Assembly: GCF_900143275.1 (NCBI RefSeq)
Contig: NZ_FSRO01000001.1
Coordinates: 2,807,607-2,871,606, forward strand
Origin: Nitrosomonas cryotolerans ATCC 49181
Lineage (GTDB): Bacteria > Pseudomonadota > Gammaproteobacteria > Burkholderiales > Nitrosomonadaceae
DNA length: 64,000 nucleotides
Direction: 5' to 3'
The position numbers were made by a program, and so were the translations under genes. This document shows positions 18,769-28,292 of the stretch, piece after piece (the first letter of the stretch is position 1; each line of letters opens with the position of its first letter). Under the pieces are notes generated by a model that saw nothing but the letters and a program-made list of their open reading frames with translations, made no database searches and was not told the origin of the DNA.

Positions 18769-19989
18769 ATGGTAGAAATTACTCTGGGCGTCCTCTTTTT
18801 TACCGCGATTGTCATTGCATTAGTACTGATGATTCTGGGGGCACGTTCTGTACTGTTGGCAAGCGGCAATGTCAAGTTGATTGTGAATAATGAACGCACC
18901 CTCAAAGTTCCCGTAGGCGGCAAACTACTCGGCGCACTTGCCGATGCCGAGCTCTTTGTAAGCTCACCATGCGGTGGCAGCGGTACCTGTGGTCAGTGTC
19001 GAGTCAAAATCTTTGAGGGAGGCGGCGCTATCCTGCCCACTGAAACCACTCACATCAACAAGCGTGATGCGCGCGCAGGTTATCGTTTATCTTGCCAGGT
19101 AGCCGTTAAGCAGGATATGAAAATCACCGTTCCTGAAGAGGTTTTTGGCGTCAAGCAATGGCAATGCACCGTTCGTTCCAATCATAATGTGGCTACCTTC
19201 ATTAAAGAACTGGTACTGGAACTGCCCGCTGGAGAGAACCTCGAGTTTCGGGCGGGTGGCTATATTCAGATTGAATGCCCACCTTATGCCTGCACCTTTA
19301 AGGATTTCGACATTGAAACACGCTTCCGCAAAGACTGGGATCACTTCAATCTCTGGCGGTATACATCTAAAGTTGAAGAAACGGTCATACGTGCCTACTC
19401 AATGGCCAATTATCCGGAAGAACAAGGTATTATCGTGCTCAATGTACGCATTTCAACACCGCCGCCACAGCCTGAAGGCGCTCCGCCAGGACAAGCTTCA
19501 TCCTATATTTTTGCACTCAAACCGGGCGATCAGGTCAATATTCTCGGCCCATTTGGTGATTTTTTTGCCCGCGACACCACTAATGAAATGATTTTTATTG
19601 GTGGCGGCGCAGGCATGGCACCCATGCGATCACATATTCTGGATCAGCTGTGTCGCATCAAAAGTGGGCGCAAGATTTCTTTCTGGTATGGTGCGCGTTC
19701 CAAAAACGAAATGTTCTATGTTGAAGATTTCGATAAATTGGCTGAAGAAAATGATAATTTCCAATGGCATGTTGCTCTGTCTAATGCATTGCCGGAAGAT
19801 CACTGGCAAGGCCATACCGGTTTTATTCATAACGTATTATATGAAGAATATTTAGCCAAACATCCTTCACCAGAGGATTGCGAATTCTACTTATGTGGCC
19901 CTCCCATGATGAGCAAAGCTGTAATAGCCATGCTCCTTGACTTAGGTGTTGAACCTGAAAATATCCTGTTCGACGACTTCGGCAGTTAA
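18769..19989 (+). CDS. nqrF: Na+-translocating NADH-quinone reductase subunit F
   Basis: 406 residues. After one N-terminal membrane anchor, a 2Fe-2S ferredoxin domain shows [10 protein letters not shown] near residue 67 with the fourth cysteine in YRLSCQV near 108. A ferredoxin-reductase-type FAD domain follows ([11 protein letters not shown] near 208) and an NADH-binding domain ([15 protein letters not shown] near 275, YLCGPPMM near 374). NqrF is the NADH-oxidising subunit. It closes the structural nqr operon, and the ApbE-NqrM gene follows 20 bp later. Confidence 0.95.
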   Translation: MVEITLGVLFFTAIVIALVLMILGARSVLLASGNVKLIVNNERTLKVPVGGKLLGALADAELFVSSPCGGSGTCGQCRVKIFEGGGAILPTETTHINKRDARAGYRLSCQVAVKQDMKITVPEEVFGVKQWQCTVRSNHNVATFIKELVLELPAGENLEFRAGGYIQIECPPYACTFKDFDIETRFRKDWDHFNLWRYTSKVEETVIRAYSMANYPEEQGIIVLNVRISTPPPQPEGAPPGQASSYIFALKPGDQVNILGPFGDFFARDTTNEMIFIGGGAGMAPMRSHILDQLCRIKSGRKISFWYGARSKNEMFYVEDFDKLAEENDNFQWHVALSNALPEDHWQGHTGFIHNVLYEEYLAKHPSPEDCEFYLCGPPMMSKAVIAMLLDLGVEPENILFDDFGS

Positions 19990-20009
19990 ATATGACCACC
20001 ACTTAACTT

Positions 20010-21275
20010 ATGCCAACCAAATACTTCTCACAACACCGCCTCTTTCTTATCCTGTCCATGATCATTTTTCTTATCGTGATCATCTACCAGGTTTTTTCTG
20101 AAGCGCCACTCACATTGTCTCATCTTAGCGGGCACACTATGGGAACCAGCTACAGTGTGAAGTATCGATACAACCTTGAAGTGGTACCACCTGAGACACT
20201 GCATAACCAGATAGAAACATTGCTTGTCGCTATTAATCACGTGATGTCCACTTATGATCCTGACTCGGAACTGTCACGTTTTAACCGTGCCAAAACAACA
20301 GACTGGATTTCTGTCACGCCCTCACTTTTCACCGTACTGACAGCAGCCTCTGAAGTTCACAAAAAAAGTAAAGGCGCCTTTGATATTACAGTTGGTCCAT
20401 TAGTCAATCTTTGGGGCTTTGGGCCTGAAATACATCCAAGACGCATCCCAAGCGAAGTAGAAATCATGGCGGCACGTGAACAAACCGGTCAAAACAAGTT
20501 AATACTGCATGAAACGTTACCCGCCATACGTAAAACTCACACTGACATAGTGATTGATCTTTCCGGTATTGCCAAAGGCTACGCAGTAGACCAGGTCGCT
20601 GAATTGTTGCAATCCCACGACATCCAGCACTACATGATTGAAATCGGAGGAGAAATACGTGTACAGGGTCATAATGCACAAGAAGCACCCTGGCACATTG
20701 GAATCGAAAAACCGCTAGTGGAAACCCGTTCTTTACAAAAAGTACTCACACTAGAAAATACGGCGCTGGCCACTTCAGGCGATTATCGTAATTTCTTCGA
20801 AATCGCAGGCCAACGCTATATTCATACAATCGATCCGGTCACGGGTTGGCCACTAAAAAATCAATTGGCTTCCGTGACAGTCATCACCGACAGCTGCATG
20901 TACGCCGATGCGTGGGCTACAGCACTACAGGTTCTGGGTTTCGAGCATGGAATGCGGGTTGCGGAACAATTGGGACTACCTGTTCTTTTTATTATCAACC
21001 GTAATGGTGTTTTTGAAGAACATATGAGCCGGGATTTTCAGCCGAATCGTATAAAAAGTTTCATGATGATTTTTATCGCTTCTTTCTCCATCATCGGAAT
21101 CGCGATCCTCGCTATGGCAATCGGCGCCATAAACGGACGGCCACCATTGGGTGGCAGTTGTGGCGGACTCGCACGCCTTGGATTAAAATGTGATCTTGGC
21201 TGTAACAGCGCATGCCAAAAACGGCTTACTCCAATACAACCAGACAATAAACCACACTCAGACAGAGATCATTAA
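20010..21275 (+). CDS. apbE: ApbE-NqrM fusion: FAD:protein FMN transferase with Nqr maturation domain
   Basis: 421 residues. A membrane anchor (about 10-28) precedes an ApbE domain: GHTMGTSYSVKY near 42, MSTYDPDSELSRFN near 78, VIDLSGIAKGYAVDQ near 183, HTIDPVTGWP near 271, and ITDSCMYADAWATALQVLG near 291 with metal-binding acidic residues. From about 345 a second domain starts: a membrane helix, then GRPPLGGSCGGLARLGLKC and CNSAC, with the four cysteines of NqrM (DUF539). In better-known bacteria NqrM is a separate protein of about 70 residues needed to insert iron into Na+-NQR. The fusion joins both maturation activities in one chain. The frame is continuous with no stop at the junction. 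Confidence 0.92.
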   Translation: MPTKYFSQHRLFLILSMIIFLIVIIYQVFSEAPLTLSHLSGHTMGTSYSVKYRYNLEVVPPETLHNQIETLLVAINHVMSTYDPDSELSRFNRAKTTDWISVTPSLFTVLTAASEVHKKSKGAFDITVGPLVNLWGFGPEIHPRRIPSEVEIMAAREQTGQNKLILHETLPAIRKTHTDIVIDLSGIAKGYAVDQVAELLQSHDIQHYMIEIGGEIRVQGHNAQEAPWHIGIEKPLVETRSLQKVLTLENTALATSGDYRNFFEIAGQRYIHTIDPVTGWPLKNQLASVTVITDSCMYADAWATALQVLGFEHGMRVAEQLGLPVLFIINRNGVFEEHMSRDFQPNRIKSFMMIFIASFSIIGIAILAMAIGAINGRPPLGGSCGGLARLGLKCDLGCNSACQKRLTPIQPDNKPHSDRDH

Positions 21276-21377
21276 ACAATCGATGGCGCCGTATCGGAAT
21301 TCATTACCCTTGTTTTCAGGCAATTATACTGGTCTCGGTGAGCTTCTCATCCAGAATCCAGATACTTATTTTCACCC

Positions 21378-21406
21378 TATAATGTATTGATATAAAATGA
21401 TATAAT
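21378..21406 (+). promoter_or_regulatory. Possible promoter region of the nitrosocyanin gene
   Basis: Two TATAAT hexamers (21378-21383 and 21401-21406) lie about 130-160 bp upstream of the nitrosocyanin start in an AT-rich stretch. Neither has a good -35 box at ideal spacing (a TTGATA lies too close to the second). Assignment is tentative. Confidence 0.3.
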
Positions 21407-21537
21407 ACTATAGACAATTAAGATTTTTCTTTCCTCAGGACTGAAAAATATTTTTTTGTCAGTTAAGGTATTGTATCCATGTATGCATTCTTTTAAGAAT
21501 GCTTACGCTTAAATGTAAACTTAATTGGAGGGTAATA

Positions 21538-21963
21538 ATGAAATTAACTCAAGCTATATTTTTGAGCCTGGTACTTGGATTGTCAGTTAGCGCCGTACAA
21601 GCAGAAGAAGCCGCTGCACAGAAAAAACAAAGCTTTACGGTAGTTATTAACGCCTATGATACCGACATACCAGAACTCAACGTCGAAGGTGTAACCGTTA
21701 AGAATATTCGCGCCTTCAATGTATTAAATGAACCAGAAACACTGACCGTTCAAAAAGGAACTAAAGTATCCATCAAGGTAGAAAACAAATCACCTATCAG
21801 TGAAGGATTCTCTATCGATGCCTACAAAATCCAGGAAGTGCTGAAGGCAGGAGAAACCAAAACGATTACCTTTGTGGCTAATAAATCGGGTGCCTTTACT
21901 ATCTGGTGCCAACTCCATCCTAAGAATATTCATCTGTCTGGATCTTTAAACGTTGTCCAGTAA
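21538..21963 (+). CDS. ncyA: Nitrosocyanin (red copper protein)
   Basis: 141 residues from the ATG at 21538, chosen for the GGAGGGT ribosome site and the clear signal peptide (about 1-22, ending VQA); the frame runs 39 bp further up without purpose. The mature part closely follows Nitrosomonas europaea nitrosocyanin: [46 protein letters not shown] and [14 protein letters not shown]. The mononuclear copper ligands are all present: Glu in SEGFSI, Cys in IWCQLHP and the two His of QLHPKNIH. It is a periplasmic red cupredoxin of ammonia oxidisers whose physiological partner is unsettled. The long leader and strong ribosome site fit high expression. Confidence 0.95.
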   Translation: MKLTQAIFLSLVLGLSVSAVQAEEAAAQKKQSFTVVINAYDTDIPELNVEGVTVKNIRAFNVLNEPETLTVQKGTKVSIKVENKSPISEGFSIDAYKIQEVLKAGETKTITFVANKSGAFTIWCQLHPKNIHLSGSLNVVQ

Positions 21964-22267
21964 CAAGCATCCCTGACAATCTACAAGAGAGAAATATTTT
22001 TATTTTTTAACATGCAGATTGCCATGTATAAAAATACAGTGAATATCAATTGTAGATATCATTTGAAGTCCTATTCGGGTTGTGATTTCTCGGCGTTCTA
22101 CGACGACAGATCACTTATCCGATATTAATCCGTCGCTCTCAAAGAGTGGCGGATTAAATCCAGATTCACACGATAAATCGGCTATACCTTCCTGCTATAA
22201 TGAGCCTGCTACTATGCAGTTTGTTTCAGACTGGTTATCTATCCAAGCACCTAAGCTGTTTTGAGCA
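21964..22267. other. Intergenic region between nitrosocyanin and ald
   Basis: 304 bases between convergent genes. It includes a 13-bp stem (22127-22155, AATCCGTCGCTCT pairing with AGAGTGGCGGATT, loop CAA) that lacks a U-tract but may end or stabilise the nitrosocyanin message. No convincing gene. Confidence 0.4.
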
Positions 22268-23380
22268 TTACAATGCATCAATGGCGGCAACATAGGGCAA
22301 ACCAAGATCATGCGCGACTGCGGCATGTGTCAATTGACCACGACAAACATTAAGGCCGTTGCGTAAGTGCACATCATCCAGCAATGCTTTTTTATAGCCC
22401 TTGTCGGCAAGCGCCAGAACAAATGGCAGTGTGACATTATTCAATGCAAAGGTAGCAGTACGCGCAACAGCACCCGGCATATTAGAAACACAATAATGCA
22501 CCACACCGTCAACGGTATAGATGGGATCAGCCAGCGTAGTCGGTTGTGAAGTCGCAAAGCAACCACCCTGATCTATCGCAACATCAACCAGCACAGAACC
22601 GCGACGCATCCCGCCAATCATCTCGCGATTGACCAGTTTTGGCGCAGCGGCTCCGGGCGTGAGTACCGCACCGATAACAAGATCAGCTGTCGGCACATAT
22701 TCTTCTAGTGCATCCATTGTTGCAAACACTGTATTCAGTTTGGAACCAAACTGCAAATCCAGTTCCTGTAAACGGTGAAGCGATTGATCCAGCACAGTCA
22801 CATGCGCTTCCATACCCATTGCCATACGAGCGGCATTGGTGCCGACGACGCCCCCACCAATGATTACCACTCGCGCTGCCGGTACGCCTGGCACACCGGC
22901 AAGCAATACACCACGCCCCCCCTGGTTCATTTCAAGCGCGTTAGCACCTGCCTGAATCGACATACGACCAGCAACCTCACTCATCGGAACAAGTAGCGGC
23001 AAACCACCCTGCGCGCCAGTAACCGTTTCGTAGGCGATAGCAACACAATCCGAATCGATCAGTTCCTTCGCCTGCGCAGGATCAGGAGCAAGATGCAGAT
23101 AAGCAAATAAAACCTGCCCTGCACGTAGCATAGCCAGCTCTGATTTTTGTAATTCTTTCACCTTTACAATCAGTTCAGCTCGGGCAAATATCTCTTCCGC
23201 CGTTTCCACGATCTCAGCTCCAACGGCTTCATATTTATTGTCGCTAAGATCAATCTCAAATCCTGCTCTCTTTTGCACCATCACCTGGTGCCCACGCATG
23301 ATAAGTTCACGTACCGAAGCCGGTGTCAGTCCGACGCGATACTCATGAGTTTTGGTTTCTTTAGGCACACCAATGAACAT
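22268..23380 (-). CDS. ald: Alanine dehydrogenase
   Basis: 370 residues, standard for NAD-dependent alanine dehydrogenase. It starts MFIGVPKETKTHEYRVGLTP; KELQKSEL near residue 75 holds the substrate lysine, LFAYLHLAPD near 91 the catalytic histidine, and VVIIGGGVVGTNAARMAMG near 170 the Rossmann loop. VDVAIDQGGCFATSQPTTL and CVSNMPGAVARTAT are family-specific. It interconverts alanine and pyruvate plus ammonia, a plausible nitrogen-assimilation step in an ammonia oxidiser. AAGGA precedes the start. Confidence 0.94.
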   Translation of the reverse strand: MFIGVPKETKTHEYRVGLTPASVRELIMRGHQVMVQKRAGFEIDLSDNKYEAVGAEIVETAEEIFARAELIVKVKELQKSELAMLRAGQVLFAYLHLAPDPAQAKELIDSDCVAIAYETVTGAQGGLPLLVPMSEVAGRMSIQAGANALEMNQGGRGVLLAGVPGVPAARVVIIGGGVVGTNAARMAMGMEAHVTVLDQSLHRLQELDLQFGSKLNTVFATMDALEEYVPTADLVIGAVLTPGAAAPKLVNREMIGGMRRGSVLVDVAIDQGGCFATSQPTTLADPIYTVDGVVHYCVSNMPGAVARTATFALNNVTLPFVLALADKGYKKALLDDVHLRNGLNVCRGQLTHAAVAHDLGLPYVAAIDAL

Positions 23381-23550
23381 GCAAATCCTTAAATATAGAA
23401 ATAACCATTTTTAATATTAAGCGTGATCGAACAACTCAATTCACTGCTATACAATTTCCAGCCATGCTTCCTGTGCCCCATCTGTCGCGGTTGTATGATC
23501 TATCGGCATCACATCAATATTTCCATCCCAGTGAGTATGAGTGCCAAAAC

Positions 23551-24309
23551 CTATGCCATGCCGCCATTGGCACCAATATCCTGCCCCGTAATCCACCTAG
23601 CCTGTTCACTGACCAGAAATAAAACTATTTGTGCAATATCATCTACAGTTCCAATTCGATCTAATGCTGCCATACTTGCCATACGTTTAATATCCGCTTC
23701 AGTCTTTCCCGCTCTAAAAAATGCGGTATCGACAGGTCCAGGTGAAACTGTATTAACTGTGATACCTCTTTCTCCCATTTCTTTAGCCAAAGTACGGGTT
23801 AATTGCTCGACCGCACCTTTAGTTGCTGCATACACCCCATATCGTGGCAGTATCAACCGGGTTACAGTACTTGATAAATTAACAATGCGTCCATTATCCG
23901 AAAGGCGCGCAGCAGCTTCGCGCAATGTATAAAAAACACCTTTGATATTAATATCGATTATTTGATCGAGTTCATCGTCGCGAACATCCGCTATTTCTTT
24001 AAAAATCAGAATACCGGCATTATTAATCAGTATGTCCACATGGCCATAACGTACTATCGTTTCATCAAAAAGTCGGCGAACTGCAGCTGGATCAGCCACA
24101 TCTGCCCTGATTGCAAAGCATTCTCCTCCCGCCTTTCTAATAGTCGTACACACATCATCTGCAGCCTGTTGATTCTTGACATAGTTAACAATAACCTGGG
24201 CACCCGCATACGCTAATGTACGTGCAATCTCTGCACCAATACCGCGTGAGGCACCCGTAACGATAGCAACTTTATTCTGCAGTTTGTTCATTGTCTGGAT
24301 ATCATTCAT
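23551..24309 (-). CDS. SDR-family oxidoreductase
   Basis: 252 residues of the classical short-chain dehydrogenase fold. TGASRGIGAEIA near residue 18 is the cofactor loop, NNAGI near 95 follows, and the catalytic Ser and YxxxK are in NLSSTV and GVYAATKGAVEQL. The chain ends ITGQDIGANGGMA as in FabG-like enzymes. An arginine-free acidic cofactor pocket is not resolvable by eye, so NADH or NADPH use is unknown, as is the substrate. The start could be M1 or M7. It lies 19 bp downstream of the ankyrin gene. Confidence 0.88.
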   Translation of the reverse strand: MNDIQTMNKLQNKVAIVTGASRGIGAEIARTLAYAGAQVIVNYVKNQQAADDVCTTIRKAGGECFAIRADVADPAAVRRLFDETIVRYGHVDILINNAGILIFKEIADVRDDELDQIIDINIKGVFYTLREAAARLSDNGRIVNLSSTVTRLILPRYGVYAATKGAVEQLTRTLAKEMGERGITVNTVSPGPVDTAFFRAGKTEADIKRMASMAALDRIGTVDDIAQIVLFLVSEQARWITGQDIGANGGMA

Positions 24310-24328
24310 TATTCAACAGATTTGCCAA

Positions 24329-24985
24329 TTATTCCTGTACGCCATGATTTTTTAATAATGTGATTACTTCCTGATGACCTCGCTTCACAGCCCAGTCCAA
24401 AGCATTATCACCCAATTCATTTCTAATACCCGGATCTGCACCACGATCCAAGAGCAGCTTGACAGCCTCAATATGATTGCCTCTTACCCCCATCATTAAT
24501 GCCGTTGTGCCATTATCTGAGGTTGCATTTATTTTTGCATCACCATTTAAAAGCAACCGAATCGTTGATGTATGACCATTTGTTGCGGCATAAAGTAATG
24601 GACTCCACCCACTGTGGTTAATTTCTGCCCCTTTGATATAAAGTTTTCTAACCATGTCGGTCTGACCGTTATAACTAGCGAACATAATCGCTGTCTCGCC
24701 ATAACGGTTACGTATATCAAGTTTAGCGCCTGCATTCAAAAGCAATTGCATCAGTTTGTCATTCTTCGTTTTAACAGCGATCATTAGAGGCGTTTCTCCC
24801 TGTCTATTGAAAATATCGGGATTGGCTCCTTTGGCTAGTAAACTAGCGACATCCGTCAGATTGCTATCTTCTACCGCCCAGAGAAAATCATCCTCAATGC
24901 CCGCAGAAACCTTTAAGGACGCACAGAGTGTAGTTACAAGAAACAGAATTAAGATCGCACAGCGATTAACTAGCAAGCATCTCAT
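24329..24985 (-). CDS. Secreted ankyrin-repeat protein
   Basis: About 218 residues from the ATG at 24983-24985, which gives a signal peptide (MRCLLVNRCAILILFL to SAG). Five ankyrin repeats follow (for example NRQGETPLMIAVKTKN, NRYGETAIMFASYNGQ, GWSPLLYAATNGHTS, DNGTTALMMGVRGNH, NELGDNALDWAVKRGH). It should be exported and mediate protein binding in the periplasm; the partner is unknown. Its start overlaps the tatD stop by 20 bp, so it is probably translated from the same message. The frame extends upstream into tatD, but that part lacks a signal-like sequence. Confidence 0.85.
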   Translation of the reverse strand: MRCLLVNRCAILILFLVTTLCASLKVSAGIEDDFLWAVEDSNLTDVASLLAKGANPDIFNRQGETPLMIAVKTKNDKLMQLLLNAGAKLDIRNRYGETAIMFASYNGQTDMVRKLYIKGAEINHSGWSPLLYAATNGHTSTIRLLLNGDAKINATSDNGTTALMMGVRGNHIEAVKLLLDRGADPGIRNELGDNALDWAVKRGHQEVITLLKNHGVQE

Positions 24986-25751
24986 TTTTAGGAACTTTAA
25001 ATAAATCAAAGAAATTGTTCGTGGTAGCCGCAGCAATTTCATCTACACTGACTGCGCGTAAACTAGCGATTTCTTCCGCAACATATCGTACAAAAGCGGG
25101 CTGATTAAGCTTGCCACGGTACGGCACTGGTGCCAAATAGGGTGAATCGGTTTCTATCAGCATCCTATCCAGCCGAATCTTGCTAGCGACTTCTTTCAGG
25201 TTAACCGCATTCTTGAAAGTTACGATACCTGAGAAAGAGATATAAAAATTCATGGCAATTGCCTGTTGTGCCACATCCCAGCTTTCGGTAAAGCAGTGCA
25301 TTACTCCCCCCACTTCATCGGCATGCTCTTCTGCCATAATACGCAATGTATCTGCTGCAGCCGCACGCGTATGAATAATCAGTGGCTTATTACATTGCCG
25401 GGCCGCACGGATATGTTGCCGAAAACGCTCCCGCTGCCATTCAAGATCACCTTTAAGGCGAAAATAATCGAGTCCTGTTTCACCAATGGCAATCACCCTG
25501 GGATGCTCAGCAAGCATGACCAGTTGTTCTGCACTTGGCTCCGCCAGATTTTCATAATCAGGATGCACGCCAACTGATGCGAAAAGATTATGGTGGGCTT
25601 GTGCAAGCGCCAATACACGTGGAAAATCCTCCAGGTTGACACTGACACAAAGTGCATGCGTAACTTTATTCTCCTGCATTTTACAGAGCAACTCATCAAG
25701 ATTGCTGGCGAGATCAGGAAAGTCCAGATGACAATGAGAATCGATAAACAT
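24966..25751 (-). CDS. tatD: TatD family metal-dependent hydrolase
   Basis: 261 residues. MFIDSHCHLDFPDL has the metal-binding HxH; GETGLDYF near residue 92, IIHTRAA near 124, MHCFTES near 148 and ETDSPYLAPVPYRGKLNQP near 198 are the further metal and active-site motifs. TatD/YcfH proteins are 3'-5' DNA/RNA exonucleases with a TIM barrel. It is the first gene of a short run with the ankyrin and SDR genes. Confidence 0.93.
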   Translation of the reverse strand: MFIDSHCHLDFPDLASNLDELLCKMQENKVTHALCVSVNLEDFPRVLALAQAHHNLFASVGVHPDYENLAEPSAEQLVMLAEHPRVIAIGETGLDYFRLKGDLEWQRERFRQHIRAARQCNKPLIIHTRAAAADTLRIMAEEHADEVGGVMHCFTESWDVAQQAIAMNFYISFSGIVTFKNAVNLKEVASKIRLDRMLIETDSPYLAPVPYRGKLNQPAFVRYVAEEIASLRAVSVDEIAAATTNNFFDLFKVPKNEMLAS

Positions 25752-25783
25752 AGCGAACGTAAATGTGAATGATTAAAAAATAG

Positions 25784-26233
25784 TTAGCCCCTTTCACGAA
25801 TTGCATCTGCCCAGCAATTCGGAGTTTCAAACAAACGTACTTGCTCTAATCTTAGATGATTACCATAATTATCCTGATAAGCTTCATCCAAAACACGAAA
25901 CGCAGCTAACGCCAGATTTTCTGCCGTGGGTTGTGTATCCAACACGACTGTTTTATGGCCTTCGAGAGACTGTAGAAATTTCACGACAGGTATATCTCCC
26001 GAATAAACCAAAAATGCATGATCCCATTTATCAACTAGTGCTGTTTTAGCAATCTGCTTTACTTCTGAAAAATCCATCACCATTCCCTGCTCGGCAACGC
26101 CTTCTTCACAGATTACTTCACCAGATAAAGTAATCTCAATAACATAACGGTGGCCATGCAAATGGCGACATTGGCTATTATGAGTTGAAATACGGTGACC
26201 CGCATCAAATTCCAATCTACGAGTGATTAACAT
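25784..26233 (-). CDS. queD: 6-carboxytetrahydropterin synthase QueD
   Basis: 149 residues from the ATG at 26231-26233; the frame runs 51 bp further up without homology. FDAGHRI near residue 10 and CRHLHGHRY near 22 give the CxxxHGH motif (catalytic cysteine and zinc histidines); WDHAFL near 74 and PTAENLA near 106 carry the catalytic His and Glu. It makes 6-carboxytetrahydropterin in the queuosine pathway. It is divergent from the radical SAM gene, and their shared upstream region holds a direct repeat. Confidence 0.92.
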   Translation of the reverse strand: MLITRRLEFDAGHRISTHNSQCRHLHGHRYVIEITLSGEVICEEGVAEQGMVMDFSEVKQIAKTALVDKWDHAFLVYSGDIPVVKFLQSLEGHKTVVLDTQPTAENLALAAFRVLDEAYQDNYGNHLRLEQVRLFETPNCWADAIRERG

Positions 26234-26240
26234 GTGTACA

Positions 26241-26282
26241 ATTGTAACATTGCGATTTATTTCCGCGAGATTGTAACATTGC
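26241..26282. promoter_or_regulatory. 13-bp direct repeat between queD and the radical SAM gene
   Basis: ATTGTAACATTGC occurs exactly twice, at 26241-26253 and 26270-26282, 29 bp start to start (nearly three helical turns), in the short divergent region beside the queD start. It could be an operator or a small local duplication. Confidence 0.4.
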
Positions 26283-26299
26283 AACCCACCTCTAACCTA

Positions 26300-27139
26300 T
26301 TGAATATCACTGATCATAGTCGCGATAGCGTCGGTATGACCTACGTTTATCCGGTAGTCTCACGTCGCGCCGGGGGGGTATCCGTCGGTATTAACCTCAA
26401 CCCTAATAATGCCTGTAACTGGCGATGTATTTATTGTCAGGTGCCCGATCTTAAACGGGGGACAGCACCTAAAATCGATCTAGCCCTGCTTGAACTGGAA
26501 TTGCAGACGTTGCTACATGAGCTGCTGCATGGCAGTTTCATGCAAAAACACGTTCCTCTGGCGGCAAGACGTATCAACGACATTGCGTTATCCGGTAACG
26601 GCGAACCAACCAGTGCTAAAGAATTTGAACAGGTCATTGCGCTCATCGCTCATGTAAAAAGCCAGCTTGAGTTACCGCAAGACCTGAAACTCGTTCTCAT
26701 CACCAATGGTAGCCTGATCAATCGAGCAACTGTACAAGCTGGTTTGCATCACATGGCCAGATTGAATGGCGAAGTCTGGTTCAAGCTTGACAGTATCACG
26801 CTTGAAGGGAGACAACGTATCAATAATACCCACATTAGCCTGAAGCAGGTAAACAATCATTTACGAATAGCTGCGTCACTCTGCCCAACCTGGTTACAAA
26901 CCTGTATTTTTCAAATAAATGGCACACCACCCACCGACAAAGAATCCAACGCTTATCTCAGATTTATTGCCCGTTTATTAGAAGATGCCGTACCAATAAA
27001 AGGTATTTTATTATATGGGCTTGCCCGTCCATCAATGCAGCCAGAAGCACCCATGCTTTCAAAAGTCAGCGAAGCATGGATGCAGTCATTTGCTGAAAAA
27101 ATCAAGGCATTGGGCCTTGCTGTCAAACTAAACCCCTGA
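26300..27139 (+). CDS. Radical SAM protein
   Basis: About 280 residues. NACNWRCIYCQV holds the CxxxCxxC cluster motif that binds the 4Fe-4S centre, preceded by RRAGGVSVGINLNPN; ALSGNGEPTS is the GGE-like SAM-binding motif, and LVLITNGSLIN follows. The start is uncertain: the frame opens at 26234, but the first part contains a repeated motif and no homology, so I place it at TTG 26300; ATG 26336 is another option. Although next to queD, it is not QueE, whose cluster motif differs. Function unassigned. Confidence 0.82.
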   Translation: MNITDHSRDSVGMTYVYPVVSRRAGGVSVGINLNPNNACNWRCIYCQVPDLKRGTAPKIDLALLELELQTLLHELLHGSFMQKHVPLAARRINDIALSGNGEPTSAKEFEQVIALIAHVKSQLELPQDLKLVLITNGSLINRATVQAGLHHMARLNGEVWFKLDSITLEGRQRINNTHISLKQVNNHLRIAASLCPTWLQTCIFQINGTPPTDKESNAYLRFIARLLEDAVPIKGILLYGLARPSMQPEAPMLSKVSEAWMQSFAEKIKALGLAVKLNP

Positions 27140-27304
27140 TTCTCAACAGCATCTTCTGACGTTTATTGCCACTTTCATTCAACATATTCGTAGTTCGACT
27201 GCGCCCTTCTTCCTTACTGTACTCACTAAAGGACACATCAATCAGCATCGTTGTTTTCTGATTCAAATTTGCTTCTAGCATTTCCAGCAAAAAGAAATTA
27301 TCAA

Positions 27305-28195
27305 TTATTCGGGTGCCAGCAAGAATTCCTTTACAATTTCAATCTGTTCACAATCCATCAGCAAGGGCGCATGGCCAATACCAGGCAGCTCAACTACTTT
27401 AGCTTTAGCACCGCGTATCTGCATTTCTGCCGCTGTTTCAGCAAGTAAAATATCGGATTCGGTGCCCCGCAATACAAGCGTAGGACTCCTGAGTTTATCC
27501 CAATACTCCCATAGATTAATATCCTCAAGAACATGTTTTTCAAAACTGATCTCTATTTTAGGGTCATAGCAGAAGCCCAGAGTCCCGTCCGCATACCTGC
27601 GAATACTGTGTATGGCCAAATGATGCCATTGCGCATCGGTCAGCGGACCAAATGTCGCAGATATTTTTTTCAAATAGGCCAGAAATACATCAAAAGAATT
27701 AAAGCGGATATCTTTACCCACGTATTCAGATAATCTGGATAAGGCTGCTAGCGGAATAAATGGACCAATATCACTCATGACCAATCTATGTACAGGTATG
27801 GATATTTCCGGCTGCACTGCCAACATCATACCTATCAACCCTCCCATCGAAATACCGACCCAATCCAGCTTAATGGGCGTCGTATACTGTGCTTGAATAT
27901 GGGTAACCAGTGATAGAGCATCAGCAATGTAGAGCAGATAACAATCATAGTCCTCAGCATTATCGAGCCAGTCACTTTTACCTCTCCCTACGACATCAAC
28001 ACAGATCACCCGACAATCCTTCTCTAATACACGTGCTAGATAGTCAAAATCGCGGCAATTCCGTGTGAGACCGTGCACACAGATCACCACATGAGCGTTA
28101 TCTGGATCACCCCAGTCAGTATAAGCAATACCACGTATTTTCTCAGTGCTATCTTGATATGGAAATGCAGGAAGGAGTAGTCGTTTAGTTTGCAT
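27305..28195 (-). CDS. Alpha/beta-fold hydrolase
   Basis: 296 residues. VICVHGLTRNCRDFDYLARVL near residue 38 is the oxyanion region, GISMGGLIGMM near 116 the nucleophile elbow with serine, TESDILL near 247 the acidic residue and GIGHAPLLMD near 272 the catalytic histidine. All triad positions are present. The substrate cannot be told from sequence; esterase or C-C hydrolase are both possible. Confidence 0.87.
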   Translation of the reverse strand: MQTKRLLLPAFPYQDSTEKIRGIAYTDWGDPDNAHVVICVHGLTRNCRDFDYLARVLEKDCRVICVDVVGRGKSDWLDNAEDYDCYLLYIADALSLVTHIQAQYTTPIKLDWVGISMGGLIGMMLAVQPEISIPVHRLVMSDIGPFIPLAALSRLSEYVGKDIRFNSFDVFLAYLKKISATFGPLTDAQWHHLAIHSIRRYADGTLGFCYDPKIEISFEKHVLEDINLWEYWDKLRSPTLVLRGTESDILLAETAAEMQIRGAKAKVVELPGIGHAPLLMDCEQIEIVKEFLLAPE

Positions 28196-28292
28196 TGCGA
28201 TCCTTTCTAATACGCTTAATTTATTTATTTTTTCTATTCAGAAACTTTCAGATAACTCGTCAAGTATGCCCGATTATTAAATAGCATCCGGC

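Noticed and set aside
23423..23932. 169-residue plus-strand frame opposite the SDR gene
   Set aside because: It overlaps the SDR gene antiparallel and has no recognisable domain.
26234..27139. Calling the radical SAM gene queE because it is next to queD
   Set aside because: The cluster motif is the standard CxxxCxxC, not the unusual spaced motif of QueE, and the protein is longer.
27124..27279. Small minus-strand frame of about 51 codons between the hydrolase and radical SAM genes
   Set aside because: It has an ATG and reads as a polar peptide, but no family is recognisable, it overlaps the end of the radical SAM gene and it has only a weak ribosome site.
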